Positions 45,205 to 56,475 of a stretch of DNA of 64,000 nucleotides are shown piece after piece. Positions within the stretch are counted from its first letter, which is position 1; each line of letters begins with the position of its first letter. The stretch is from NCBI GenBank assembly GCA_033060915.1, contig CM065385.1, positions 11,148,001-11,212,000 on the forward strand, given 5' to 3'. The position numbers and the translations under genes were made by a program. The stretch is from Euryodendron excelsum. Lineage: Eukaryota > Streptophyta > Magnoliopsida > Ericales > Pentaphylacaceae. The notes beneath the pieces were generated by a model. It saw only the letters and a list, made by a program, of their open reading frames with translations. It did not search any database and was not told the DNA's origin.

Positions 45205-45505
45205 CTAGATTAACTTGACCTTAGTTGTTCAATCTTAGTATAACTAAACTCTAGGTTAACCTAACCTTAGTTAATTAACCCTAGGTCACCTTGAGCCTAG
45301 GTTAACCTAACCGAAGTTAATTAACCATAGATTAGCCTAACCCTAATTAGTTAACCCTAGGTTAACCTAACCCAAGTTAGTTAACCCTATGTTACCTTAA
45401 CCTTAGGTTAACCTAACCTTAGTTAGTTAACCTTAAGTCAACCCAACCCTAGTCTAACCTAACCTTAGTTAGTTAAACCCTGGTCAACCTAACCTAAGTT
45501 AGTAA
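45205..45505. repeat. TAGGTTAACCTA tandem array in fragment B
   Basis: Seven to eight imperfect units of 30-46 bp; longer than the H array. Not a plant telomere repeat. Confidence 0.8.
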
Positions 45506-46599
45506 GCTTCAAGGTTCCAATTTAAGGACCCCTTTTCCAAATAATCTTTCAACTTAAAAGCCATTTTCTTAACATATCTTTAGAAACATCCTACTCTCTT
45601 GAGATTTCCAAACTCAAATTTAAAATCTTTTCAAATACTTCCATACTCTATTTAAAAAATGCTTCCAAATCGTTCTCTTAAACTTGTCTCAACCAAAATG
45701 GCTAGACACTTAACACTCTCCAAAAAGTATTTTCAAAATGTTTCCCAAAACTCGTAACCCTAAAGTGTCCCTAATCTCTGATGGTTAGGGATTTCAAGGG
45801 GAGGTGATACATTAAGTATAACATTCAAGATTGTCCATATTAGGGTTTCAAAACCCTAAGTGTTTTCGAAAGTTCCTTTTAAAAAAGTTTTTTAAACATT
45901 GCATTCTTAGAGCAACCCTAATCCTTTCATGGTTGGGATTGTTCAAGTGTAAGTGAGATATTGAAAAAGGGTTCTATAACCCTAAAGTTTTAAAAACCAA
46001 AAGGAAGTCTCTAGCTCTCTTTTCCAAACATGTTTTCAAAACTCATAGCCCTAAAAGAGTTTACTTCTTCAACGACTAACCTCATAAGGGTGATGAAGCA
46101 TTGAACATGTCTTTCGTGAGATATTGAAAAAACTACTTTCAAAAGCTTTTCGAAGACAAGTTCACAAGACCATTTCCAATCCAAACTCTACCTCCAAAAT
46201 TTTCAAAACAAGACTCCAAAATATTTTCAAAACCCGTTGGAGTTATTCCAAAACCTTTCTAAAACTCCCTTGAGTTTAATTCCAAGAACATTTAAAATCA
46301 TCTTCAATCCCAATTTCAAAAACACTCCAAACATCGTAAATCCTATTTCAAAAGCATTTTCCAAAACTCTCAAAGTTTTCTTTTTCTAAAGACCTCAAAA
46401 TGTATTCAAACCTTTTCAAATATCTCACAAGTGTCATCAAAACTCTTCAATGGCCTCAATGCGCCTCTTTTCTATCGGGCCCTTGCCCGAACTACGAATG
46501 ACCTGATTCTCATGAAATGAGATATGTAGGCAACCTAAAATGGTGCGGTTGTAACCTTTATTTCAACTCGAGTTTTCTTTTCAAAAATTCTCATCAAGT

Positions 46600-47358
46600 C
46601 CCAATGGGCAGTTTGGTCATTTTTCACCAGAGTGCGCTAGCAGGCACTAGTGTTAACCCGGGTTTTGAGTGTTTTTGTTACTCTGACAGTGTGTGACGAG
46701 TTAGTTTCCAAAGGTATCTCAACATTTGGTAAACGTGCTATGGCTAGGAGGCGTGTTTGGTCTCGTGACATAGGGGCTTTGTTGGTAATTCCCAATGTTA
46801 ACCTATTTGCGAGTATTTCTACCACTCTGATGGTTGCGATGTTTGTGAGTGTTTTTGCCATTCCGAGGGGTGCATTCATTCCGAAGGCTACCTAATCTCG
46901 GGAAGCTGCTAGATGGACTTATTGATTGAGGATTCAACTTTCTTAAAAGACGTGCAGAATAACAGATATTCTACATTGACGAGCTAGCAGGAGTCAGAAG
47001 TGAACCATTCTACCATCTCAGGGACTTAAGTTCTGTCCTGGTCAATAGGCTTGAAGGGACTTACCGCTCCAAGCAGTTTTCACAGAGAACGTGTCGAACT
47101 GGATGGACTTGCCGCCTAAGGGATCAACTTTCTCAAAAGGTGTGCTGGATTGAATTCGATTGGTCTGGGTTAAAATAGGAACTTATCGTCTCTAGGAAGA
47201 TTTGTCAAATAGAAATGGACAGAGCAATGACCAAAGGGTATTTTGCTCATTTTGCCTCTATTGGGCCTAATATGCTCGCAAAGCGACTAATGGACTGGAT
47301 TGAGTCTGGAAAACTGGTTTTGACTTGAATGTGTCTGTGTCGGTTTAAATGTGAGTCT
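46600..47358 (-). repeat. Sense 5' part of an F-type LTR (outer piece)
   Basis: Matches LTR U3 text of D and E around TTTGGTCATTTTTCACC, the GCTAGCAGGCACTAGTG phrase and GACATAGGGG. It continues after solo LTR E at 52413-52462 (ending AATGGGGTGCTTACA). Together these are the first 810 bp or so of an LTR. The 46601-46710 stretch repeats 42580-42690 at about 80% identity, so it may come from another LTR copy than 38758-42690. Confidence 0.75.
47354..47358. repeat. Left target-site duplication of solo LTR E
   Basis: AGTCT, identical to 52413-52417. Confidence 0.88.
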
Positions 47359-47510
47359 TGTCGCGCCCAGATTTTTTGCACTTGAGGAATACTCACACAA
47401 GCAGAAAAAACACTGTACTCTCTCGTTATAACTCACCCTCCTAGAAGAATGAGTGCGACTAGGTTTGAATTGAAAATAGATTTAAATAAAGGGCCTTTGG
47501 AAAAAGTTTT

Positions 47511-47546
47511 GGAGTTGCCACCTAACTTCATTAAGGTGAGTTAGGT
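47511..47546 (-). promoter_or_regulatory. Stem-loop plus PBS-like site in LTR E
   Basis: GGAGTTGCCA (one mismatch, CpG lost) and perfect arms ACCTAACT/AGTTAGGT. Confidence 0.66.
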
Positions 47547-50500
47547 CACCTAAAAACTAAGCACAATTCGAGGATCACACTTAGAGTTTTTGAAAACGAT
47601 TTTGAAAATACTACCTCACGAGAAGGTTTTTAAGAGAATAGGTTCTTTGGCAACCTTTGGAAAACATTTAAGCCCTTTTTGAAAAATAACTCCGTTTTTG
47701 GTCTTTCAAAAACAGTGATCTAGGTTCGGAGGTTGGTTACGTGTAGAGAAGACGCACTAAGCCATCACCCTACCCGGCCCTTGCGGTACCTACATGTCTA
47801 TTTACCTTAGATTCACCTATGAGAATCTTCAACTAACTAATGACCAATCCTATCCACTTTAGAAAACGAATGTTTAAAAGACATGATGCATGATATGCAA
47901 ATACAAGAGGCAGGGGGTTGAAAAATAGATTTGGAAAGAAATTGATTTGATTTGAAAAGAAAGAGATAGAAGTTTGAATTTGGAAAGAAGGTTTTGGAAA
48001 TTGAAAATAGAGATTTGGAAATAGAAATTTGGAATTGAAAGTTTGAAAATAGATTGAAGATTTGGAAAGATTTTGTGGAAATAGAAACTTGGAAAATGTT
48101 GTGACTGCACCCATGAGGGTTGCCTACGTATTCTTTTGGAGGAATTAGGTCAATCGTAGTTCGGACAAGAGTCCGATTGAAAATAGAAGAGTTGATTTGG
48201 AAAAGAGTTGAAATTGGAATTTGGATTGGAATTGGAAGATTAGAGAAATTTGGACTTTGATTGGAAGATTTGAAAAGATTGGTTTTGAAAGACTTGGTTT
48301 TAGGAAACCTAGACTTAGGAACTTAGAAAAGAAAGATTGGATTTGACTTGGAAAGATTTTAGAAAAGATTTGACTCAAACGTTGGACTTGGAAAGATTAG
48401 GAAAGACTAGATTTTGGAAAGGTTAGAATTAGGAAAGTTTCAAATTAGGAAAGTGTCATTTTAAGAAAGTTTTCGAAATAGGAAAGTTTTCAGATTAGGA
48501 AAGTTTCAACTTAAGAAAGATTTCAATTTAGGAAAGTTTCAAATTAGGAAAGTTATGAATTATGAAAGTTTTAAAGTTGGAAAGTTTTGAATTTAGAAAT
48601 ATTTTGAATTAGGAAAAGTTTAGTTTAAGAAAAGTTTAAATTAAGAAAGCTTCAACTTAAGAAAGTTTTGAATTTAGAAAAGTTTTAACTTAGGAAAGTT
48701 TTGAAAAAGGAAAGGTTTCACTTTAGGAAAATTTCGATTTAGGAAAGCTTTAACTTAAGAAAGTTCTGAATTTGGAAAACTTCAAATTTGGAAAGATTTG
48801 AAATTTAAAAAGTTTAGGATTTAGAAAGTTTTAGAAGATCTTGAGATTAGGAAAGGTTTGAGTTTAGGAAAGATTTGAAGTCTTAGATTTGGAAAGTTAA
48901 GATTTGAAATGGATAGAATTAGGAAAGGGTTAAATTAGGAAAGATGTGGAACTTGAGTTTTAGAATTTAGGAAAGATTTTTATGTTCAAGTTTTGGAAAC
49001 TTAAGATTTAGGAAAGTAGAAGATTAGGAAGGAGTTGAATTAGAAAAAATTTGGATTAGGAAGGGATTGGATTTTATTTCCAAAAATGAAGGATTGGATC
49101 TAGTTTCCTAAACGGAAGATTGGATTTGGTTTTCTAAAGAGAAGATTTGATTTGATAAGGATTTGGAAAATGAAGTTTTAGAAACCCTAGATTTGGAAGT
49201 GAATACTTTTGACGTAGAAAATAGGTTTCAGAAATATGTATGGTTTTGATGTAGAAAACAAGAGGTTTTGAAAACCTAGGTTTTAAGGCAAGTTTGAAAA
49301 TCATATTTTTTGAAAGAAAATTAGGGTCTCCTAATCGTAGCTCTTGGGCTTGACTTGGGCTCCAAGAAAAGGGGATTTTTGGAAAGTGTGTTTTTTGGAA
49401 ACAAGTCTTTGGAAGGAAATCAGAGATTTTGGGAGGATTTGGAAAGAGATTTTGGGAGAAGCTTTTTGGAAAGAGTTTTTTGGAAAGTGAATTTTGAGGA
49501 AGGCGTTTTCTAGGAAGGAAACCTAGGGAGTGTTTTTAGGAAAGGAATTTTGAGGAGAGTGTTTTGGAAAGGAGTTTAAAGATAAATTTTTGAAGAGAGT
49601 TTTTGAAAACAATTTTGGGAGGAAGAGCTTTTGGAAAGCATATTGAAAGAGAGACTTTTGAAAATAGAGTTTTTTGGAAAGTATGAAAATGTCTCACTTT
49701 CCTAAAGCGATTCTAACCATAAGAAGGCTAGAACCACTTTAAAAGTGGTTTTAAAAACAACAAGGAGTTGAAAATATGGACCATGTTGGTCACTTTAAAT
49801 ATAGCACTTTCCTAAAGCAACCCTAGCCATGGAAATGCTAGAAACAACCTAGGATTGTGATTTTGAAAACAAGTTTTGAAAAGGAAAATTTTGATACAAT
49901 TTTGAAAACAAGTTTGAAAACGATTTTGAAAACAACTTTGAAAACGACTTTTGGAAGAATGCAAGAATCATGATATGCACAATGCAAATTTGGGGTCGTG
50001 AACATACAAGGTTAAGGCTTCACCACATAATCAAGGGAGCCAAATCCACGTGGTCTCCAGTTAGACTAAAAGAAAGCCCCCAACACGGTGACCCTCCAAT
50101 AGTCTAATCCTACACATGGACCGGGAGTCTTCTTGTTTAAGGCATACAAAGAAAGGGGGGAAACAGATGGGGCATTAAAATAGAGAAAACCCAAGTGGGT
50201 TAGAAGAGAGAAGAGAGAGGAGGGAAGTGCGGAAATTTAAATAAGCCTACCTTGTATCTTCTTTATTTTGCTTAGCGTTGCGTGCTTTGCTTTTCTTGTC
50301 TTGCTTTAATCTTCACTTTAATCTTCAAGAGTTCGTCTTCAATCTTCGAACCTTTAGATTACAGCCCTTCAAGTCTTCAAAGGGGGGTTGGAGGCTAGTG
50401 TATAAGTGTTTGAGAGTGTATAGGAGTGTATAGGAGGCTAGGGTTTAGCTAGGGTTTGGAAAACCTAAAGAAGCTAGGGTTTCGGGAGTGTACGAGCTCT

Positions 50501-50565
50501 GTATATCGAGAATTAGGGTTTTTAGATTGAGTTTCCAGACCTCCTTGAGGGTGAAAGAGGCTTTG

Positions 50566-50573
50566 TATTTATA
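50566..50573 (-). promoter_or_regulatory. TATA box of LTR E
   Basis: Sense CTATAAATACAAAGCC, as in D; three decayed GGCGCC dyads follow at 50588-50690 on the upstream side. Confidence 0.66.
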
Positions 50574-50587
50574 GAGATGGCATAGAC

Positions 50588-50690
50588 CTGGCGCTTGTTG
50601 TAGTGGCGCTAGGCCAAACTTTCTCTTGGTGCCACTAGGAGTGGCGCTAGGCCATTTCTTAGCTTGGCTCCACTACTAGTGGTGCCAGCC
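50588..50690. promoter_or_regulatory. Decayed GGCGCC palindrome array of LTR E
   Basis: Three dyads aligned with those of D. Most arm changes are C to T or G to A (TGGCGCT, TTGGTGCC, TTGGCTCC). Confidence 0.68.
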
Positions 50691-51849
50691 AATTAGGAAA
50701 GTTTGTTAAGTCGGCAAGCAACATATCTTTGGAAGATTTGGGCGCCTGTACTAGTGACTACCATGCAATTTTTAGCCTGGCTTCACTAGAAGTGACTCTA
50801 GAAAGTTCGAGGATGAATTGAAGAGGCCAAGAATGACCCGGAGAGCCGAAAAAGAGAAGGATCACTTAGGATAGCATCCCAGAGGTATTTGACTTGAAAA
50901 ATGAGGATAGGAAGTGTTAGAAGGATTGATCGGGCCGTTAGGGGCAAAACGGTCAATCAAGCCAGAAAGTTGCCGGGACAGACCCGGAATGTCTCTGGAA
51001 GAGACTCGAGATTTGGAAACATTATTCAAAATATTCCCAAAGGCTTGCTAGTTTGATACCCAAAGCCGGTGTGGTTGGAAAAGGTGACCGGCCCTAGGGG
51101 CAAAACGGTCATTTTGCATTGGGTTTGTCGAAACTAACTCGAAATGATCCGGAAAGATAAAGAACGGTTGAGAACACTATAAAAAGCATTCTCGAGAGGC
51201 TACCGGTTTGATACCCAAGGCCGGTGTGGTTCCCGAGGCATTCAAATGCCTAGGGGTAAAATGGTTATCTTGACTGGAAAGTCTTGGAATTGGCCCAAAA
51301 CTGACTAGAAGGCACCTAATCATGCCAGATTTCCTTTAAGACAATCTTGGAAGGTTGGACTTACCATTCTGAGGATTCAAATGTGTTCTCGAGAAACATG
51401 CCGAAAAATGGCCCTAGGGGCAGTTTAGTCATTTTTCACCGAAGTGGGCTAGCAGGCACTAGTGTTGACTTGGTTTTGAGTGTTTCTGCCACTCTAACGG
51501 CGGTCTCGTGATACAGGGGTTTGTTGGCAATTCCCTATATCGACCTGCTTGTGAGTACTTTCATTACTCAAACGGTTGCGATGTTTACGAGTATTTTCGC
51601 TACTCTGACGGTTTGCGATCATTCCTGAGACTGCCTAATCTCTGGAAACTGCTAAAGGAACTTAGCACCTGAGAATCAACTTTCTTGAAAGGCGTACCTA
51701 AACGGACATTTCTGCATTGGCCGGCTAGCAGGTGCCAAAGGTGGACTTTTCTACCATCTAGGGGACTTGGGGTCTCGTCCTGATCGATAGGTTTAAAGGG
51801 ACTTACCATTTCGAAGAGATTTTCTTTGAAAAATGTGCCGGGCCGTCTT

Positions 51850-52215
51850 CAGAAAGACGTGCCTGATTTAGAGATTGAAGGGGTTTTGGACTTGGGGTCT
51901 CATCCCTATCTCGAAAGAGGGATTGGAATTGGAATTAGACTTGGAAATGGGATCTACCATCTTCAAAAATACGCGCCCGTTGGAATTGGAAAGGGGACTT
52001 ACAGTCTTCGAAAAGACGTGCCTGATTTGGAGTTGGAAATTGGACTTACCGTCTTCGAAAAGACGTGCCTGATTTAGAATTGGAAAGGGGACTTACCATC
52101 TTCGGAAAGATGTGCCTAATTTGGAATTGAAAAGGGGACTTACCATCTTCGAAAAAATGTGCCTAATTTGGAATTGGAAAGGGGACTTACCGTCTTTGGA
52201 AAGACGTACCTAATT
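51850..52215. repeat. 47-bp tandem array in LTR E
   Basis: CGTGCCT-like marks at 52064, 52111, 52158 and 52205 are 47 bp apart. The unit is GGAATTGGAAAGGGGACTTA plus CCGTCTTCGAAAAGACGTG. It equals the D unit without the 34-bp CTCGAG part. Confidence 0.85.
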
Positions 52216-52412
52216 TGGAAGTAGAACAAATAATGCCTCTAAGGGCATTTTGGTCCTTTTGCCTCTATTTGGGCCCAGGGGGGCCCGTGAAGCGATGAAT
52301 TGACGGGATTAGACTTAGAAAGTTAATTTGGATTGAAATATGCCCACAATGACTTGAAAACAAGTTTGGACGGAGTGGAGACCGCTGAGCGGTCAAAAAT
52401 GGGGTGCTCATA

Positions 52413-52462
52413 AGTCTGCTCAAACTAGAGATTGCCAAGCGAGCAAAAATGGGGTGCTTACA
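52413..52462 (-). repeat. Target-site duplication and sense 5' tip of the interrupted F-type LTR
   Basis: AGTCT (52413-52417) is the right duplication of solo LTR E. The rest ends AAAAATGGGGTGCTTACA, an LTR start in sense, followed by pol of G at 52463. Flank atgcc. Confidence 0.82.
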
Positions 52463-53402
52463 ATGCCACTAGGATGGGAGGATTCCGAAGGTATTCTTTG
52501 ATGCTTTCCAAAACAATTTGACACTTATCATCCCATTCTTTTAGAACATCTTTCTTGAAGAGTTTGAAAACAAGTTCGCAGAGATGAGTCATTTGGGTAA
52601 TGAACTTGTTGATGAAGTTTAATTTTCCTAGGAAGGATTAAATCTCTTTTTCCCCTCTGGGAGTTGGCATTTTAACAGTAGAATTGACTTTAGCAGGATC
52701 AATCTCTATCCCTCTTTCATTGACTATGAATCCCTGCAATTTTCCTATGAATACCTTGAATGTGCATTTGGGAGGATTCAGCTTGAGTTGGTATTTGCAA
52801 AGTCGGTCAAACACCTTCCGTAAGTTGAGTAGGTGGTCTTCCTGTTGTTGGGATTTAACAATCATGTCATCTACATACACTTCCATTTCCTGATGCATCA
52901 TGTCATGGAACAAAGTTACCATGGCCTTTTGGTAAGTTTCCCCTGCATCATGTAGCTCAAACGGCATAACTTTGTAATAATACACTTCCCAAAGGGTGAT
53001 AAAAGTAGTATTCTCTCGATACTTCTTAGCGAGCTTGATTTGGTTGTATCTCAAAAAGCAGTCTATGAAGGAGAACATCTCATGACCCACTGTGTTATCA
53101 ACGAGCGTGTCTATGTGTGGAAGAGAAAAATCATCATTTGGGCTGGCCTTGTTGAGTTTTTGAAAGTTAATATACATCCGTACTTTGCCATCTTTCTTGG
53201 GAATGGGGACAATGTTAGCTAACCATTAGGGATATTCCATTACTTGCAAAAATCCCGCTTGGAATTATTTGATCACTTCTTCTTTGACTTTTAGACTCCA
53301 TTCAGGCTTAAGTCTCCTTAACTTCTCCTTATAAGGCCTTACTTGTGAGTTCAAGGGTAATCTATGCTTAACAATTGATTCGTCTAGCCCTGGCATACCT
53401 TT
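52463..53402 (-). pseudogene. Gypsy element G reverse transcriptase, truncated
   Basis: One frame runs leftwards from about 53402 with only three stops: in the EVIK-FQAGF and MEYP-WLAN phrases, and TAA at 52638. RT landmarks in order are IVPIPKKDGKVRMYINFQKLNKA (given in parts: IVPIPKKDG, RMYINFQKLNKA), then DDFSLPHID, FITLWEVYYYKVMPFEL, YVDDMIVKS with the catalytic Asp pair, and LNPPKCTF. The thumb text is FLGKLNFINKFI and IKEYLRNPPILVA, where F cuts it off at 52463. RNase H and integrase are missing. FIDCF and KLAKK differ from the usual FMDGFSGYNQI...APED, showing decay. Typical of Tat/Ogre pol. Confidence 0.92.
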
Positions 53403-54514
53403 GTAAGACAAGGTAAAAATGTCAAGGTATGCAGATAATAGTTCTTACAGTTTTTTGCACTGCCATTGATCTAACCTTGTGCCGATTTTAGTCTCCTTAG
53501 GGTCCTCCTTATTCCCCAGGTTAATTGTCTCCATTTTCTCAATGTTTAGGGTGTTGCGATTTTTATGTCTTTATACTTATTCACGAATTTCTTTAAGTAT
53601 TTCATCGATGTAGTTCACATCTAGTTCAATCCCCAAATGCTAATAGTTAAATTCAAAGTCAAAGTCATTATTTGTCATGATTGGCATTCTTTGGATTGAC
53701 TGAACAAGATGTTGGATTTGAGGGTTCCTTACAAGAAAATAATACACAATTGAATCAAACAAAAAGAATACTTTTCCATTAATTTGATATATTTGATATA
53801 ATTAACTTAATTGAAAGCTAAAACAAGTCGTTTATGAAAATAGGATTCGCTTGTAACGAGTTTGGTGCTTTAGGACTTGCTCTAGGGAGCTTGGTACCGA
53901 AACTTACTGGTGCAAATAATGCCCTTGCCAGCCTAGTTACGAAGTTTCTCGCTTGGAAGCATTGCTCGAATGGACCCATCTTGAGTTATTTTGGTGTCAG
54001 CCATCATAATAGGTGCTTCTTCTTAAATTTTCTTTTTCTTTGAACCTTTACTCAATGCAAATACTAGCTTTCCTATGTCTAATTAGTTGAATTGATCAAG
54101 GAGCTCCATGGCTACTTTCCTATCAACCCTTTTCTTTTGCACTGCCTCTCGCTTCTCTTTTCTCATAGGCTTATACCCCAGCCCAAATGTGGGTTCAACT
54201 AATGGTATTTCTATGACCTCAGGCCTTCCTTATAAGTATTTCCCTAAGCCTTTACCTAGATGGAAACCATTTGTTTTGAAGTAATATGCTATCATCTGGG
54301 AATTCTAAGAATATTTTGGCTCCACTTGATCTTCCCCCTATATGACAGTGACATATTCGAACAACTGGATGCAGGAAGGGGCCGACTCTGTGTCAGGGGA
54401 GACAGTGCCAGCTTTGTATACGGCAAACTCCTTTTCAGCAAAAATAGAGATCAATTTGGAGCCTATGATGAACTTGACTGTTTGATAAAGACTAGAAGAG
54501 ACTGCGCCTACTGA
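53403..54514 (-). pseudogene. Element G protease-RT linker region
   Basis: Decayed linker between protease and RT with many stops and some shifts. Readable minus-frame parts are PWIHSVGAVSSSLYQTVKFI (about 54480-54540), ISIFAEKEFAVYKAG (about 54410-54450) and LVEPTFGLGYKPMRKEKRE (about 54130-54200). The region 53420-54050 is poorly readable and carries several stops. These phrases are usual between protease and RT of Tat-type elements. Confidence 0.75.
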
Positions 54515-54884
54515 GTGAATCCAGGGTCATCCTAACAAGCTGTAAACAACTAGAATGTGTAGGACTTTAAATTAGATTATGAAGGTTACATGTCTTATCT
54601 CGACTGGCATTTTAATTTTTCCCATGGTTACTCTCTGAGAGCCATCAAAGGCACGAATGACTGTATTGCTATTGTTCAAATAGGTTTTGTCCATCCTAAG
54701 CCTTTCTAGAGTGGAATACATGCAAACATTCAGAGCTGATCCATTGTCTATTAATACTTTGGCCACCAATTTTTTTTCTTGTTTTTACAGCCATATGTAA
54801 GGCACGGGTATGCCCCATTCCATCAACAGGAACCTCATCGTCAAAGAAGGTAATGACATTTGGGGCCATGATGAGGCTCACCAT
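54515..54884 (-). pseudogene. Element G retropepsin, frameshifted in a T run
   Basis: Reads from the right: IMAPNVITFFDDEVPVDGMG, then GHTRALHMAVK. A one-base shift in the T8 run (54770-54777) follows, then VAKVLIDNGSALNVCMYSTL with the DNGS active site (DSG/DTG class), and RAFDGSQRVTMGKIKMPVEI (about 54600-54660). Length and order fit a Ty3/gypsy aspartic protease. K LTR cuts it at 54885; upstream gag is lost from view. Confidence 0.88.
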
Positions 54885-56365
54885 TGTAAGCACCCCATTT
54901 TTGCCTGCTTGGCAGTCTCCAGCCCGTCCAGACTTGAGTTCAAGTCAATATGGATATATTCTAGTTCAAATCAGCTTTCCAAACCTAATTCAGTCAATCA
55001 ATCGCTTCGCGGCCCTACTGGGCCCAAATAGAAGCAAAATGACCAAAATGCCTTCGGGGCATTGTTTAGTCCAATTCTAGTGGGCATGTCTTTTCGAAGA
55101 CAGTAAGTCCCCATTTTAATCTCAAATCCAATTTCAAGTCCATTTCCAATTCGAATTCTAATTAAATCCAACACGTCTTTCGATAAAGTTGATCCCTTAA
55201 GACGGTAAGTCCATCCAGTTTGATACATTTTTCAAGAAAAGTCCTCGGAACGTTAAGTCCCTCCAAACCCATCGACCGGGATAAGACCCCAAGTCCTCGA
55301 GATGGTAGAGAGGTCCAATTTTGGCACCTGCTAGCTCGCCAATGAAGAATGTCTATTTTGCATGCCTTTCGAGAAAGTTGATTTCTCAGGCGATAAGTCT
55401 ACCTAGCAGCTTCCCGAGATCAGGCAGTCTCTAGAATGATCGCAAACCGTTAGCGTAACAAAAGTACTCGTTAACATCGCAACTGTCAGAGTGGCGGAAA
55501 CACTCGTAAATAGGTTGACATTACGAATTGCCAACAAACCCCTATGTCATGAGACCACTGTTAGAGTGGCATAAACACTCAAAACCTAGGTCAACACCCA
55601 TGCCTGCTAGCCCATTCCGGTGAAAAACAACCAAACTGCCCTTAGGGCCATTTTCGACACATTTCTTGAGAAAGTACCTAAGTCTTCAGAACAGTAAATC
55701 TATTCTTCCAGGAGCCCCAAAGAAGATCTGGCATGTTTAAGTGCCTTCCAGTCGGTTTCAGGCCAATTCTGAGACCCTCTGGTCAAAATGACCATTTTTC
55801 TCCCTAGGCATCCGAGCGCCTTGGGAACCACACCAGCTTTGGGTATCAAACTGGTAACCTCCTGAGGATGTTTCTGATAGTATCCTTGGCCTTTCGATGC
55901 ATTTCTGGATCATTATAAGTTAGTTCCAGCAAACCTGATGCAAAATGACTGTTTTGCCCCTTGTAGGTCAGTCGCTTTTTCCAACCACACTGGCTTTTGT
56001 TATCAAACCAGCAACCTCCTAGAACATTCTAGCTAATGTTTCTAAGCCTCAAGCCATCTTTCAGGACATTCCAAGTCCATCATTGCAGCTTTTTAGCCCA
56101 ATTGACCATTTTGCCCCTATTAGCTCGGTCAACCCTTCCAACACATCCTGACATTATTTTTCAAGTTTACTTCCCCCGAGACACTATTCCAAGAGTTCAT
56201 GTCCCTCTTTGGCCCTCCGGGCCATTCCTGACCCTTTAAATCATTCTCGAACCTTCTGGAGTCACTCCTAGTGAAGCCAGGCTAAAAATTGCATGGTAGT
56301 CATTAGTGCAAGCGCCCAAATCTTTGAAAGATACGTTGCTTGCCGACTTTAAAAGTTTCCTAAGT

Positions 56366-56453
56366 GGCTGGCGCTAAGCCAAAAAATGGCCTGGCACCAC
56401 TCCTAATGGCGCCAATAGGATTTTTGGCCTGGCGCCACTACATCAGGCGCTAG
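56366..56453. promoter_or_regulatory. GGCGCC palindrome array of LTR K
   Basis: TGGCTGGCGCTAAGCC, CTGGCACCACTCCTAATGGCGCC and CTGGCGCCACTACATCAGGCGC-type dyads, in the place seen in D and E. (The middle dyad spans 56391-56413.). Confidence 0.7.
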
Positions 56454-56467
56454 TTCAGTCTTCTGTC

Positions 56468-56475
56468 TATAAATA
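56468..56475 (+). promoter_or_regulatory. TATA box of LTR K
   Basis: GTCTATAAATACAGAGCC, 15 bp after the palindromes and about 3.0 kb before the LTR end. Confidence 0.68.

Larger units (their letters stand above)
42691..46599 (+). repeat. Internal fragment B of an H-type LTR
   Basis: Collinear with 26443-30340 of the H 3' LTR but lacking both LTR ends. It contains inverted repeat 43819-43841, TATA 43897-43904 and a longer TAGGTTAACCTA array (about 45205-45505). Left junction: GTTTCCAAAG then TTCAAAATCC; right junction: ATCAAGT then CCCAATGGGC. The flanking minus-strand LTR text (about 110 bp ending GTTTCCAAAG) is present on both sides, so this is not a clean insertion with a short target duplication. 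Confidence 0.82.
47359..52412 (-). repeat. Solo gypsy LTR E (5054 bp) with 5-bp TSD
   Basis: Sense TATGAGCACCCC (two substitutions from TGTAAGCACCCC) to GGCGCGACA, flanked by AGTCT on both sides and inserted in another LTR. It holds the 47-bp tandem array (about 51850-52215), palindromes (50588-50690), TATA (50566-50573), the ATAATCAAGGGAGCC block (50025), purine-rich plus strand (about 48180-49680) and stem-loop/PBS-like site (47511-47546). No interior attached. Confidence 0.9.

Noticed and set aside
45205..45505. CCCTAA-like array suggesting interstitial telomere repeat
   Set aside because: The unit is 30-46 bp with a TAGGTTAACCTA palindrome, not TTTAGGG.
42691..46599. Fragment B as a solo LTR
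   Set aside because: It lacks TG...CA ends and a short target duplication; its borders are internal to the LTR.
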